From Gracilinema caldarium DSM 7334 (GTDB lineage Bacteria > Spirochaetota > Spirochaetia > Treponematales > Breznakiellaceae), in assembly GCF_000219725.1 (NCBI RefSeq), contig NC_015732.1:1054001-1118000 (forward strand): a DNA stretch of 64,000 nt, given 5' to 3'. A program made the translations under genes and the position numbers. Shown piece after piece: positions 42,032 to 50,115 of the stretch. The notes below the pieces were generated by a model. That model was given only the letters and a program-made list of their open reading frames with translations, was not told where the DNA came from and did no database searches. Position 1 is the first letter of the stretch. The number at the start of each line of letters is the position of its first letter.

Positions 42032-42108
42032 TTACCAAGTGCTTATATGACTATTATAGAAAAGTATTATTTTTTTTCTGTAACCGCTGTTACAAATTGA
42101 GTATTTTA
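42032..42108 (-). promoter_or_regulatory. 77-bp repeat copy 1: promoter with CRP/FNR-like site upstream of ferredoxin gene
   Basis: Nearly identical (one T difference in a T run) to 42980-43055. Read on the minus strand it holds a palindrome, TGTAAC-AGCG-GTTACA (42094-42079), and a perfect TATAAT -10 box (42058-42053) but no good -35 box. The palindrome centre lies about 40.5 bp upstream of the predicted start, the class II activator position. The ferredoxin ATG is ~68 nt beyond that start. Confidence 0.7.
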
Positions 42109-42170
42109 GAGGCTACGAAAGCAAAGCTGGGCTCTGATCATCACAAACCATAAGTGCAGTGCGGTCCCTG

Positions 42171-42923
42171 TTACGGTTTTGCTCCTAGTTTTTCCAATTG
42201 GGCAAGGATTTGGTTTATATTCCAGCGATAAACGATGGTCCGGGGTACGGCGTAGTGATCCAACTGGGGATCGGTGAAATCAACGGGCACAATGTGGGAT
42301 TTAGCTAAAAAAGCGTAGGAATAGCCGGCCTTAATTAACAGCTGACGAGCTTCGTCGGAACTAGCCCCAAAGGGTAATGCAAAATAGGGAACTGCCTTTC
42401 CTGTCCATTGGCTTATAAGGGGGCCCGGTTTTTCTATTTCGTCTCGACTTCGCTGGGGATCGCTTTCAAAGGCTTTTTTTGTCACATATTGATGGGTAAA
42501 GCCATGGGCCCCGATGATACACCCTAGGTCGGACAATTGCTTCACCACCTCCGGTCGGAAGGCGAACTTGCTTCGTTCCGCTAACTTAGCGCTGATAAAG
42601 AGGGTGGGTACGATGTGCCGGGGCAGTAAAACGTCTGTTACCACCGAGGGTACCGAGTGGTTCCCGTCGTCAATGGTCATAACAATATTTTTGGACCCCT
42701 GCACGTTTCCTGCCACCGCATCGTCCAAGGATACCCAATGGAATCCATACTGGGCGATTTTGTCCAACTGTTGTATAAATTCTTCTTTAGAAAAATCAAG
42801 GGAGGAGGTATGGGCCCCTAAAAACGTATGATACACTAAAATGATGACCTGATTGTTCGCTGAGAATGTCCAGGGGGCTATAATGAAAAGTAATAATAGG
42901 AGTAATACCGAGTTACGATACAT
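42171..42923 (-). CDS. Exported polysaccharide deacetylase (NodB family, CE4)
   Basis: About 250 residues. Signal peptide MYRNSVLLLLLLFIIAPWTF. The NodB motifs are MTIDDG (metal-binding Asp), GAHGFTHQYV (His pair) and FALPFGASSDEA. It would deacetylate a cell-surface or peptidoglycan polymer. ATG 42923 gives a standard signal peptide; a TTG at 42986 is less likely. The 77-bp repeat copy 2 lies ~57 bp upstream of this start, in the same relative position as copy 1 to the ferredoxin gene. Confidence 0.9.
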   Translation of the reverse strand: MYRNSVLLLLLLFIIAPWTFSANNQVIILVYHTFLGAHTSSLDFSKEEFIQQLDKIAQYGFHWVSLDDAVAGNVQGSKNIVMTIDDGNHSVPSVVTDVLLPRHIVPTLFISAKLAERSKFAFRPEVVKQLSDLGCIIGAHGFTHQYVTKKAFESDPQRSRDEIEKPGPLISQWTGKAVPYFALPFGASSDEARQLLIKAGYSYAFLAKSHIVPVDFTDPQLDHYAVPRTIVYRWNINQILAQLEKLGAKP

Positions 42924-42979
42924 GCGAAAGGATACCAAAGTGGTCTTAGGCCTGTCAATGACTGCTCGTCTCTTTCCTA

Positions 42980-43055
42980 TTACCAAGTGCTTATATGACT
43001 ATTATAGAAAAGTATTATTTTTTTCTGTAACCGCTGTTACAAATTGAGTATTTTA
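42980..43055 (-). promoter_or_regulatory. Repeat copy 2: promoter with CRP/FNR-like site upstream of deacetylase gene
   Basis: 76-bp second copy of the repeat at 42032. Palindrome TGTAAC-N4-GTTACA at 43026-43041; minus-strand TATAAT at 43006-43001. It also lies 19-13 bp before the plus-strand TPR gene. Confidence 0.7.
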
Positions 43056-43073
43056 TTGGTAAGGTTGATGAAT

Positions 43074-43658
43074 ATGATTGATGATGGTGTCTCGGCCCAG
43101 GATCTGCTGGCCGCCAATGATATGATAGCTCATGGGGATTATGAAGGAGCAGTCTGCCTTCTGGAACGAGCTGTGGCGGAGGACCCCACAGACTGTTCAG
43201 CTCTGACCGCCCTGGGTATTGCCTTTACTGAAGGGGGAGAGCACCAGAAGGCTGTTAAAGCCCTGGAACGGGCTCTGGCGCTTCAGGAAACAATTCCGGA
43301 AGCCCATGAAGCATTAGGCTGTGCCTACTACCGGCTCGGCTTTCTCGAAAAGGCTGAAAAAGCCCTGAAACGGGCCCTGGAACTGGCTCCCCAGGATGGG
43401 GGGGTACTCCGAAATCTGGGGGTGGTGCTGGACCGGCTCGGGGACTTTGAAGAGGGCTCCCGGATGATCGAGGAAGCCTACCGGCTTAACCAGTTTGATT
43501 ACCAGGCCATGTATGCCCTTTCATCGGTACGTCTACGCCAGGGTGAACTGGAGTCTGCCATGGAACTTCTTGATCGGATTGCCACCGAGGACTCCCCCAT
43601 CAATCTGAAAATGCTAGCCATCGATCATATCCAGAATTTAAAGCGATATCTCCGGTAA
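43074..43658 (+). CDS. TPR-repeat protein
   Basis: About 194 residues, almost entirely tetratricopeptide repeats (LLERAVAEDPTDCSALTALG; LERALALQETIPEAHEALG; LKRALELAPQDGGVLRNLG and so on). No signal peptide, so a cytoplasmic scaffold. AAGG lies nine bases before ATG 43074; ATG 43068 is an alternative. The specific partner is not known. Confidence 0.85.
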   Translation: MIDDGVSAQDLLAANDMIAHGDYEGAVCLLERAVAEDPTDCSALTALGIAFTEGGEHQKAVKALERALALQETIPEAHEALGCAYYRLGFLEKAEKALKRALELAPQDGGVLRNLGVVLDRLGDFEEGSRMIEEAYRLNQFDYQAMYALSSVRLRQGELESAMELLDRIATEDSPINLKMLAIDHIQNLKRYLR

Positions 43659-43737
43659 GATGCGGTGGGTACCCTGGATCTATGGCGGGACTCATGTGAT
43701 CAGCCAGATACAAGCTTTATAGAAGCATCCCTTGGTG

Positions 43738-44613
43738 TTAGCGGGGAATACAGAGGGCAGCGTAATGGACTGATTTGTCCTCCTCTTCCCAGATACCCCG
43801 GGACGAAGCCTGTCCCAGGAGATGCGGTTTTGGAAGGGGCGCTACTTCCCAGAACCGGCACTGCAGCAGGGCGGCAACCCCAGCGGCTCCGCAGGCCGTA
43901 ATGTGACCCTGCTGGGCAAGCTGTAATAACTGTGCCCCGTCACCTGTCTGTACAAGTTCCAGGAATCGGCGGCCCTGCTCAAAGGCTTCGTCATTATCAT
44001 AATGGGCCGAAACATTAGTGGTGGCGATAAAAAGGGTTTTGTCCAATTCATCAGAAAAACACAATTCCAGAGCTCGGCTCAGGGCATGGATATGATTTGT
44101 TCGTGAGGTGCCGATAAGTATGGGAATGATTGAAACCTGGGGAAATGCATCGGCTATCCAGGGAAGAACTACCTCAAGGGAATGTTCAGAGAGGTGAGGT
44201 ATATCATTCAGTTCAAAAATGGTACTACAGGAGAGAAGCTCATCAACCTTATTCTTATGAACCCAGAGATCTCCTATAGGGGTCTCAAAACTGTCTGATT
44301 CGCTTACATAGATCCCTTCCTGGGTACTGGCATGGAGAGGGCCTAATAAAACAACCTGTTCTATAGGACGCTTTCTAACCAAGGAAAAGGCACGACCCAA
44401 GAGAAGACCAGAAAGCTCCCATGCTGCATGGGGTACGATAATACCAAGGGGATTACAGTCGGTTCTCGTTTCGGGTCCCTGCATGCCACTGATTTCATAA
44501 TACCGGTTCAAAGCAATTCGAAGAGCGGCATCTGTATCAGGGTAAAACATCCCTGCCATAACGGGACTTCGGCTTCGATGGTATTCGGCAGGACTGGTAT
44601 TTTGATATTGCAT
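43738..44613 (-). CDS. amrB: MEMO-like protein (AmmeMemoRadiSam system protein B)
   Basis: A 291-residue MEMO-family protein. Landmarks: SPVMAGMFYPD, PHAAWELSG (usually PHAGYxYSG), LLGPLHAS, EHSLEVVLPW, and TTNVSAHYDN, which give the metal-site His residues, and ITACGAAGV with the Cys. The family resembles extradiol dioxygenases but its bacterial reaction is unknown. An AMMECR1 gene from the same three-gene set lies at 30506-31090. It converges with the TPR gene. Confidence 0.9.
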   Translation of the reverse strand: MQYQNTSPAEYHRSRSPVMAGMFYPDTDAALRIALNRYYEISGMQGPETRTDCNPLGIIVPHAAWELSGLLLGRAFSLVRKRPIEQVVLLGPLHASTQEGIYVSESDSFETPIGDLWVHKNKVDELLSCSTIFELNDIPHLSEHSLEVVLPWIADAFPQVSIIPILIGTSRTNHIHALSRALELCFSDELDKTLFIATTNVSAHYDNDEAFEQGRRFLELVQTGDGAQLLQLAQQGHITACGAAGVAALLQCRFWEVAPLPKPHLLGQASSRGIWEEEDKSVHYAALCIPR

Positions 44614-44686
44614 GTTCTTATTTTAGGTCGTACTCTACATATTTGCAAGTAGACCAGTCAACCAGATGCTTTTTTTCAAAACCTCT

Positions 44687-44715
44687 TTGAAATCTTAATT
44701 ATTTCAGGATATACT
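44687..44715 (+). promoter_or_regulatory. Predicted adenylate cyclase promoter, leaderless
   Basis: TTGAAA (44687-44692), a 17-bp spacer and TATACT (44710-44715) put the transcription start at ~44722, which is the A of the ATG. No Shine-Dalgarno sequence precedes it. Confidence 0.65.
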
Positions 44716-44721
44716 GTTTTT

Positions 44722-46491
44722 ATGAGTATCCGCCTTAAAATTATAATTGTTGTTATACCGCTTTTAATTGCCTCTGTGGTGCTTGTTGGTGTTTCTTCCT
44801 ATTTTTCTGCCGCTTCTGCGGTAACCCAGCTCGCGGTGGATTTTTTAACTTTTAAGGCAGAGGAACTGGAGACCTATGCTAACAGTCAGTGGAATCTCCT
44901 GGTGGATAACGGCTTTGTTGGCCGATCGGATATGGAACAGGCAGCTCAGGCGGCGGTAGAATCCTTTGGCCGCAATATTATGCGCAGTTCTACCGAGGCA
45001 ATCTTTGCTATCGATAGGGATGGCAAACTTGCTCTCCAGGTGGGATCTCTCCCGTTGGGCAGCTCTCGAGGGACCTTGGAAGGGGGGGTACCGCAAGCCG
45101 CCGGTAATCTGCAAGGGGGCGGCAATCAGCAGTCAGGCTCAGCAGCAGGGGCCGCAAACCCAGTGGATCTCGCCGCCGAGGTAGCATTACTTCAGCAGAC
45201 TGTGCCTGCAGGCCAGCGGGGATTCATCACTATGAAATTGGGGGGCATCGAACGGGTTGCTGTTACCTTTCCCTTTGCCCCCTTTGGCTGGCAGGTCTTT
45301 GTATCCGAACAGCGGCAGGCCTTTTTCGGTGATGTTGAAACCATCGCTCAGACGACCCTTTACATTTTAGTCGGGGCTACCCTTATCAGTATACTGTTCC
45401 TCCTTCTTATGACCAATTACCTGACCCGGCCCATCGAAAAGGTTGTCCAGGTCATGCGGCATATTATTGAATCTAACAACCTCTCTGAGCGGGTTTCTGT
45501 ATTGTATAAGGATGAAATTGGCCAGCTTTCCCATACCTTTAACCTCATGTTGGAGGAACTAGACCAGGCTTATAACCAGATTAAGAAATATGCCTTCGAG
45601 GCAGTAGTAGCCCAGAAACGGGAAAATCGGATCCGCAACATTTTTCAGCTCTATGTTCCTAAAGATGTGATTGATGAGGTCTTTACCAATCCCGATAAAA
45701 TGCTTGTGGGAAATAACCGGGATGTGGCAATCCTCTTTTCTGATATCCGCAGTTTTACCACCATCTCTGAAAAGATGGCTCCCGATGCGCTGGTCAACGC
45801 CCTAAACCGCTATTTTTCCATTATGGTCGATGTGATCGTTGCCCAGAATGGTATGGTGGATAAATACATAGGCGATGCTATTATGGCGGTCTTTGGGGCT
45901 CCTGTCAGCCATGGTCATGATGCCCTCGATTCGGTGCTGGCAGGCCTTGAAATGACCGAATCGCTTACCATTTTCAATGATGAGCAGAAACGTACCGGCG
46001 GGCCGGAATTTAAAATTGGTGTGGGCATCAATTATGGTATTGTTACCGTAGGTAACATTGGTTGTGACAAAAAAATGAACTACACCGTTATCGGCGACAC
46101 GGTGAACCTGGCATCCCGGCTCGAAGGGCTCACCAAGCATTATCATCAGCCCATACTTTTTTCTGAATATGTCTATGAACACATACAAGGCAAGATTCCC
46201 TGCCGCATGGTAGATAAGGTGGCGGTTAAGGGTAAGACCCAGGGAGTGCCCATCCTGACCGCCCGCCGGGAGCTGACCAAAGCCGAAGCAGAGGCCTGGA
46301 AGATTCATGAGGAGGCGGTAGATCTTTATTACCGCCGGTCCTTTACCCGGTCGGCAGAACTCTTTGAAAAAATACTTACTATATTGCCCGAAGACGACAT
46401 CGCCCTGCAATACCTGGAACGGTGTCAGCGATATGCCAAAAATCCTCCCCCCACCGAATGGGATGGGGTAGAGGTAATGACGGAGAAATGA
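44722..46491 (+). CDS. Membrane-bound class III adenylate/guanylate cyclase
   Basis: A 589-residue protein: TM1 (~7-29), a periplasmic sensor (~30-215) with a Gly/Gln/Ala-rich stretch at ~122-150, TM2 (~218-240), HAMP (~240-295), and a class III cyclase domain at ~325-510. The metal-binding Asp pair is in ILFSDIRSF and MVDKYIGDAIMAVFG. MNYTVIGDTVNLASRLE is the substrate and transition-state region; Lys and Asp positions suggest cAMP. A C-terminal helical/TPR-like tail follows. It starts an operon with four exported proteins. The cAMP product could act on the CRP-like sites nearby, an inference only. Confidence 0.92.
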   Translation: MSIRLKIIIVVIPLLIASVVLVGVSSYFSAASAVTQLAVDFLTFKAEELETYANSQWNLLVDNGFVGRSDMEQAAQAAVESFGRNIMRSSTEAIFAIDRDGKLALQVGSLPLGSSRGTLEGGVPQAAGNLQGGGNQQSGSAAGAANPVDLAAEVALLQQTVPAGQRGFITMKLGGIERVAVTFPFAPFGWQVFVSEQRQAFFGDVETIAQTTLYILVGATLISILFLLLMTNYLTRPIEKVVQVMRHIIESNNLSERVSVLYKDEIGQLSHTFNLMLEELDQAYNQIKKYAFEAVVAQKRENRIRNIFQLYVPKDVIDEVFTNPDKMLVGNNRDVAILFSDIRSFTTISEKMAPDALVNALNRYFSIMVDVIVAQNGMVDKYIGDAIMAVFGAPVSHGHDALDSVLAGLEMTESLTIFNDEQKRTGGPEFKIGVGINYGIVTVGNIGCDKKMNYTVIGDTVNLASRLEGLTKHYHQPILFSEYVYEHIQGKIPCRMVDKVAVKGKTQGVPILTARRELTKAEAEAWKIHEEAVDLYYRRSFTRSAELFEKILTILPEDDIALQYLERCQRYAKNPPPTEWDGVEVMTEK

Positions 46492-46493
46492 TA

Positions 46494-47747
46494 ATGAAGG
46501 GTATTCCTCCGCGCCGGTTTTTTGGTCTCCTATTTCTCCTGGCGGCAGGCTCCTTTCGTCTTTTTGCTCAGGAACAATCTGCTCAGGAGCTCAAGGGGCA
46601 GGCTGTGCTTCAGGTTGATGAACGGACAGTGTTGCTGCTCTGGTCTCAAAACAGTTCGGGAATGCCTCGTTCTGATGCAGCCCAATACATGACCTACCTG
46701 ATTCAGAGCCTCCGTTCTGCCCTGAATGAGGCAGGATACCCCACGGTGGATAACCTGCAGATTGATTCCTTAACCGATAAACCCTCAGAGCTGGCCCTTA
46801 CCTACGGGAAGGAGCGGGCCCTTCGATGGGTATTTATACTTAATCTTACCCTGTCTGATCGGAGCCTTTCCTGGACCATCGGTGCCTATGATACAAAACG
46901 GGAAGCCCTCCGGGCAAGCGACAGTTTTTCTACCTTTCCGGGCCTTTCTGCCCTGCCATCTCTGGATGATTCAGCCCGAGGGCTCGTACAGGCATGGCTT
47001 GCTTCTATTGCGGCAGATCCAGAGGTGGTTAATTTGGCTGAATATTCCCAATTGTTTACGGGACCCCAGGATGGTATAGAGGTTTGGTATGGTCCTGCAA
47101 AGACGGGCGTTCTTGCGGGTACTCTAGAAGGAGGAACGCTGGAAGGACGTTACCTTCCATTCCCTCAAGATCAACCGCTTTTTATTACACTATACAAAGA
47201 GGGGTTCTGGCCCCGTTCTATGATACTCCCCAAGGGTGTTACCTCAAAAACAATAAAGCTTCCGGCTCTGCAAAAACAATCGGTTCATGTGTGGGGGGTA
47301 GGAACAGGTCGGGGCCGTTTGTTAGGGGCTACCTATTTCTATCGCTATTATCCCCTTCCTGATCGGCTCTTTTTCCGTTTTGATAATGCCTTCTGGGCGG
47401 GATATAACTTTACTCCAGGATCAGTTCCTTTCTGGCATGATGAACTTCGCTTCGGTATGGGGCTTTACCTGCAAGACCCGGTGGATTCAGCACTGCGCCT
47501 TGCCATCGGGACCGGTGGTTCAGGAATTATAAGCTACCTGCCAGGGCTAGAAGAAGGCTCTGTATCGACCAACCTGGATATGCTTTTGGACCCGATCTGG
47601 TTCAGCCTCGAGTACCACTTCCCCCGCTGGGCTCTTTTTACGGAATTTCGGCTTCCCTATGCAACCGGTTCAGGCTTTCTATCCCAGGGCTGGCTCGAAG
47701 CCTCCAATGGGGGGCCCTTTTTCCTTATAGGAGTGCTCTTTAAATGA
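46494..47747 (+). CDS. Exported, probably outer-membrane protein (pair 1)
   Basis: About 417 residues with signal peptide FFGLLFLLAAGSFRLFA. The first half (~30-180) is an alpha/beta domain resembling proteins that define a temporary periplasmic activity (LTYGKERALRWVFILNLTLSD). A PEGA-like segment follows (EVWYGPAKTGVLAG, PLFITLYKEGFWP). The last third has alternating hydrophobic strands ending in FFLIGVLFK, like an outer-membrane barrel. It has GGAG eight bases before ATG 46494 and overlaps the next gene. The protein at 48790 has the same layout, so they are probably paralogues. Function unknown. Confidence 0.7.
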   Translation: MKGIPPRRFFGLLFLLAAGSFRLFAQEQSAQELKGQAVLQVDERTVLLLWSQNSSGMPRSDAAQYMTYLIQSLRSALNEAGYPTVDNLQIDSLTDKPSELALTYGKERALRWVFILNLTLSDRSLSWTIGAYDTKREALRASDSFSTFPGLSALPSLDDSARGLVQAWLASIAADPEVVNLAEYSQLFTGPQDGIEVWYGPAKTGVLAGTLEGGTLEGRYLPFPQDQPLFITLYKEGFWPRSMILPKGVTSKTIKLPALQKQSVHVWGVGTGRGRLLGATYFYRYYPLPDRLFFRFDNAFWAGYNFTPGSVPFWHDELRFGMGLYLQDPVDSALRLAIGTGGSGIISYLPGLEEGSVSTNLDMLLDPIWFSLEYHFPRWALFTEFRLPYATGSGFLSQGWLEASNGGPFFLIGVLFK

Positions 47748-48787
47748 TGAATCAATTACTTTTTACAGGGAGGCATTGCAAAAACTACGTTCTTGCAGGT
47801 TTTTTGATACTAAGTCTGATTATCTTCGGTATTGTTTCCTGTGAGTTATTCAAAGAAGATTATTTTCCTGCCTATTTGAGTCAAGCCCAAGCAGTAAAGG
47901 ATCTTACTAGTATTACAAAAGCCGCAGGCATTTCTGCATTGGCAACCGTGGGGTTCCTGCAGTTTATTCCTGTACCGGCGATTCAGAAAACCTATATTGT
48001 TCTGGGACTTCACCAAATTTCAGGGCCACCCGCCATAGTACTCCTCGACAGTTCAGATCTCTCGGTTATTAAGGCTTTTACCAATTTACCAGCTATAGGC
48101 AAATTTGCAATGCTCGATATGAATGGCTATATTGCTACGGCCTATGAGAATACACGTGTTATCAGAATTGATCCTGTTGCGTTGACATTGAATTTATTTG
48201 ATCCAGTTAATAATACACCCTATTTTAGCCAAACCGGTTTTAGTCTTTATTCACTTTCTATAACAACTGCGTATCTCTGTGAGATGCGTGAAAATGATAT
48301 TGCATTATCGATTTATAATAATGATTGGGCTTTCTCAATACTCTACGCGAAAGATACCTTTTTTGACAATCAGCCTGCTTCTCAATTCAGTCTCCTCGAT
48401 CTGTACTACGATGGGACCAGGATCTATATGGCCCTTAATAACAGGTATACCAATAAGGGCTATATTCTTCGCTGGGACGTTATTGCTCAATTTACAAATG
48501 ATTTTACTAGTGCTACATATATTGGAGAAAACGCTCAACAGATTCTTGAGGTCCCGGTTTCCAAAGAAGAGGGGGCATTCCTTACTTCTGCTGGCTACAT
48601 TGTACAGTTCAATGACGATAGAAAAGGTCTCGGCCGCTATGCCATGGATCGGGACAATACCGAACTGGACCGCTTCCTTTTGCCTAATGAGTTTCGGGGG
48701 AAAATCAGCTTTGCTCCCGATGGGAGCCGTTGGCTCCTTTACGATGAGCAAAAGGGCTCCCTAGCGCTCCTTCGACCCTGGTGGTAG
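47744..48787 (+). CDS. Lipoprotein of unknown function (pair 1)
   Basis: 347 residues. Hydrophobic signal FLILSLIIFGIVSC gives a lipobox with Cys ~33. The remainder looks like beta-propeller-type repeats (LLDSSDLSVIKAF; YENTRVIRIDPVALTLN; GRYAMDRDNTELDRF; APDGSRWLLYDEQ). ATGA overlap with the preceding gene. Partnered with the exported protein before it. Confidence 0.7.
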   Translation: MMNQLLFTGRHCKNYVLAGFLILSLIIFGIVSCELFKEDYFPAYLSQAQAVKDLTSITKAAGISALATVGFLQFIPVPAIQKTYIVLGLHQISGPPAIVLLDSSDLSVIKAFTNLPAIGKFAMLDMNGYIATAYENTRVIRIDPVALTLNLFDPVNNTPYFSQTGFSLYSLSITTAYLCEMRENDIALSIYNNDWAFSILYAKDTFFDNQPASQFSLLDLYYDGTRIYMALNNRYTNKGYILRWDVIAQFTNDFTSATYIGENAQQILEVPVSKEEGAFLTSAGYIVQFNDDRKGLGRYAMDRDNTELDRFLLPNEFRGKISFAPDGSRWLLYDEQKGSLALLRPWW

Positions 48788-48789
48788 GT

Positions 48790-50115
48790 ATGACACGACA
48801 AACCTGTTTAGCTCGTATACTGCATCGTTTGGCAAAAAATATATTCCCGGGTTGGTTTAAGGGCTTTTTATTGGGGCTCCTGGTGGTTTTACCGATATTA
48901 CCTCTTTTTGCCCAGGATCCCTCGGTTCCCTTGGCCCTTGGACCGATAGAGTCAGTATCCCTCCGATCCTTTGTAGTTCTATGCTCTGATACAATAGAAT
49001 CGTCCTGGGCGGCATCCTTGATATATTCCCTGGGAAAACTGGAGCGGGTTCGGGAAGTTTATCTCTGGCCTGAACCGGTTCCTCAGAGTACAGCCCCTAA
49101 GGTCCTTGCCGAGGCCCTCCGCTGGGCCAGCCTTAAGGACATGGGCTTTGTGCTTTATGTAACCAGGACCGCACCCGGAAAACCTGAATCCGAGGTTGCT
49201 TCCCGCGAAGGTTCTTTTGACATACACTACCGGGTGTTCCGGGTGCTGTCGGCCCAGGAGATCATGGCCGCCAGTTTTACAGCGGACCTTCCAACGGAAG
49301 AAGAACTGCGAAGCACCTTCTGGCTTCCCCTGGTGGCGGCCATGGACACCCTCGAAGCCCAGCGGAGGGCCGGCCGCCTTACCATTCGAGGTGTTCCAGG
49401 AAGCAAGCTGTTTGGTTTTACCAAGGCTCCAATACAACTTGATAACACCGGTGAAGCTACTATAACTGTAGAGATTCCCGGTACGTATCGATACAGGGCC
49501 TTTGCTTCGGGTTACGAAGCCCGTTCAGGGGTCCTTACCCTGCTTGACAGCCCATCGGTCCTGCAATTGGAACAACCTGCTCAAAGTCCCTGGTATTTTG
49601 AAAGTGGAGCCCTTATGGGGCAGTTTGGCGATGTCTGGATACACCGGCATATTGGAAATTCTATATGGTTAGGATTAGGTTTTCAGCAATACTGGATTGG
49701 GTTATATTTCCCAAACCAAGAGGATTTAAAATATACTAGTAACTATACTAATTATTTTGTTTCTTTACCGCTCTTGGAACCAGGAATTCAGGCGGGATAT
49801 TACCTGAGCGATGGTCTTTCTATTATAAAGCCCTATGTCTCTGGGACCTTATTCTTGAGGGTTAATACATCCCTCTTACAGCTTGATCCTGTTGCATTTA
49901 TGGCAATTTCAGCCCAAACGGGTCTAGAATATACATTACTAACAAAATTACGCCCCTTTATTGAACTTGGGTTCCGTTTTTATCCTTTCTGTGATGGTCT
50001 CTATCTGGCCGCAAGTCGGGGTGGGGAAGTCCGGGCTCCCTCTACGTTTCTATTTTCTGACTCATGGTATGTTGATATACCTATCCTGAGATTAGGAGTG
50101 AGGTTTAATCTATGA
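48790..50115 (+). CDS. Exported, probably outer-membrane protein (pair 2)
   Basis: About 441 residues, with signal segment FLLGLLVVLPILPLFA. Same layout as the protein at 46494: an alpha/beta N-terminal domain (IESVSLRSFVVLC; SLKDMGFVLYVTRT), a PEGA-like middle (GVPGSKLFGFTKAPIQL; GTYRYRAFASGYEARSG), then amphipathic strands with aromatic girdles and a final LRLGVRFNL. Start ATG 48790 follows the previous stop by two bases and has a weak GGTAGG. Overlaps the next gene by 4 bases. Confidence 0.7.
   Translation: MTRQTCLARILHRLAKNIFPGWFKGFLLGLLVVLPILPLFAQDPSVPLALGPIESVSLRSFVVLCSDTIESSWAASLIYSLGKLERVREVYLWPEPVPQSTAPKVLAEALRWASLKDMGFVLYVTRTAPGKPESEVASREGSFDIHYRVFRVLSAQEIMAASFTADLPTEEELRSTFWLPLVAAMDTLEAQRRAGRLTIRGVPGSKLFGFTKAPIQLDNTGEATITVEIPGTYRYRAFASGYEARSGVLTLLDSPSVLQLEQPAQSPWYFESGALMGQFGDVWIHRHIGNSIWLGLGFQQYWIGLYFPNQEDLKYTSNYTNYFVSLPLLEPGIQAGYYLSDGLSIIKPYVSGTLFLRVNTSLLQLDPVAFMAISAQTGLEYTLLTKLRPFIELGFRFYPFCDGLYLAASRGGEVRAPSTFLFSDSWYVDIPILRLGVRFNL

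Noticed and set aside
42853-43047. 64-codon plus-strand frame
   Set aside because: Antisense to the deacetylase signal peptide and repeat copy 2; no recognisable domain.
42032-43055. The 77-bp repeats as attachment sites or transposon ends
   Set aside because: No integrase or transposase lies between them and the orientation to both genes fits promoters better.
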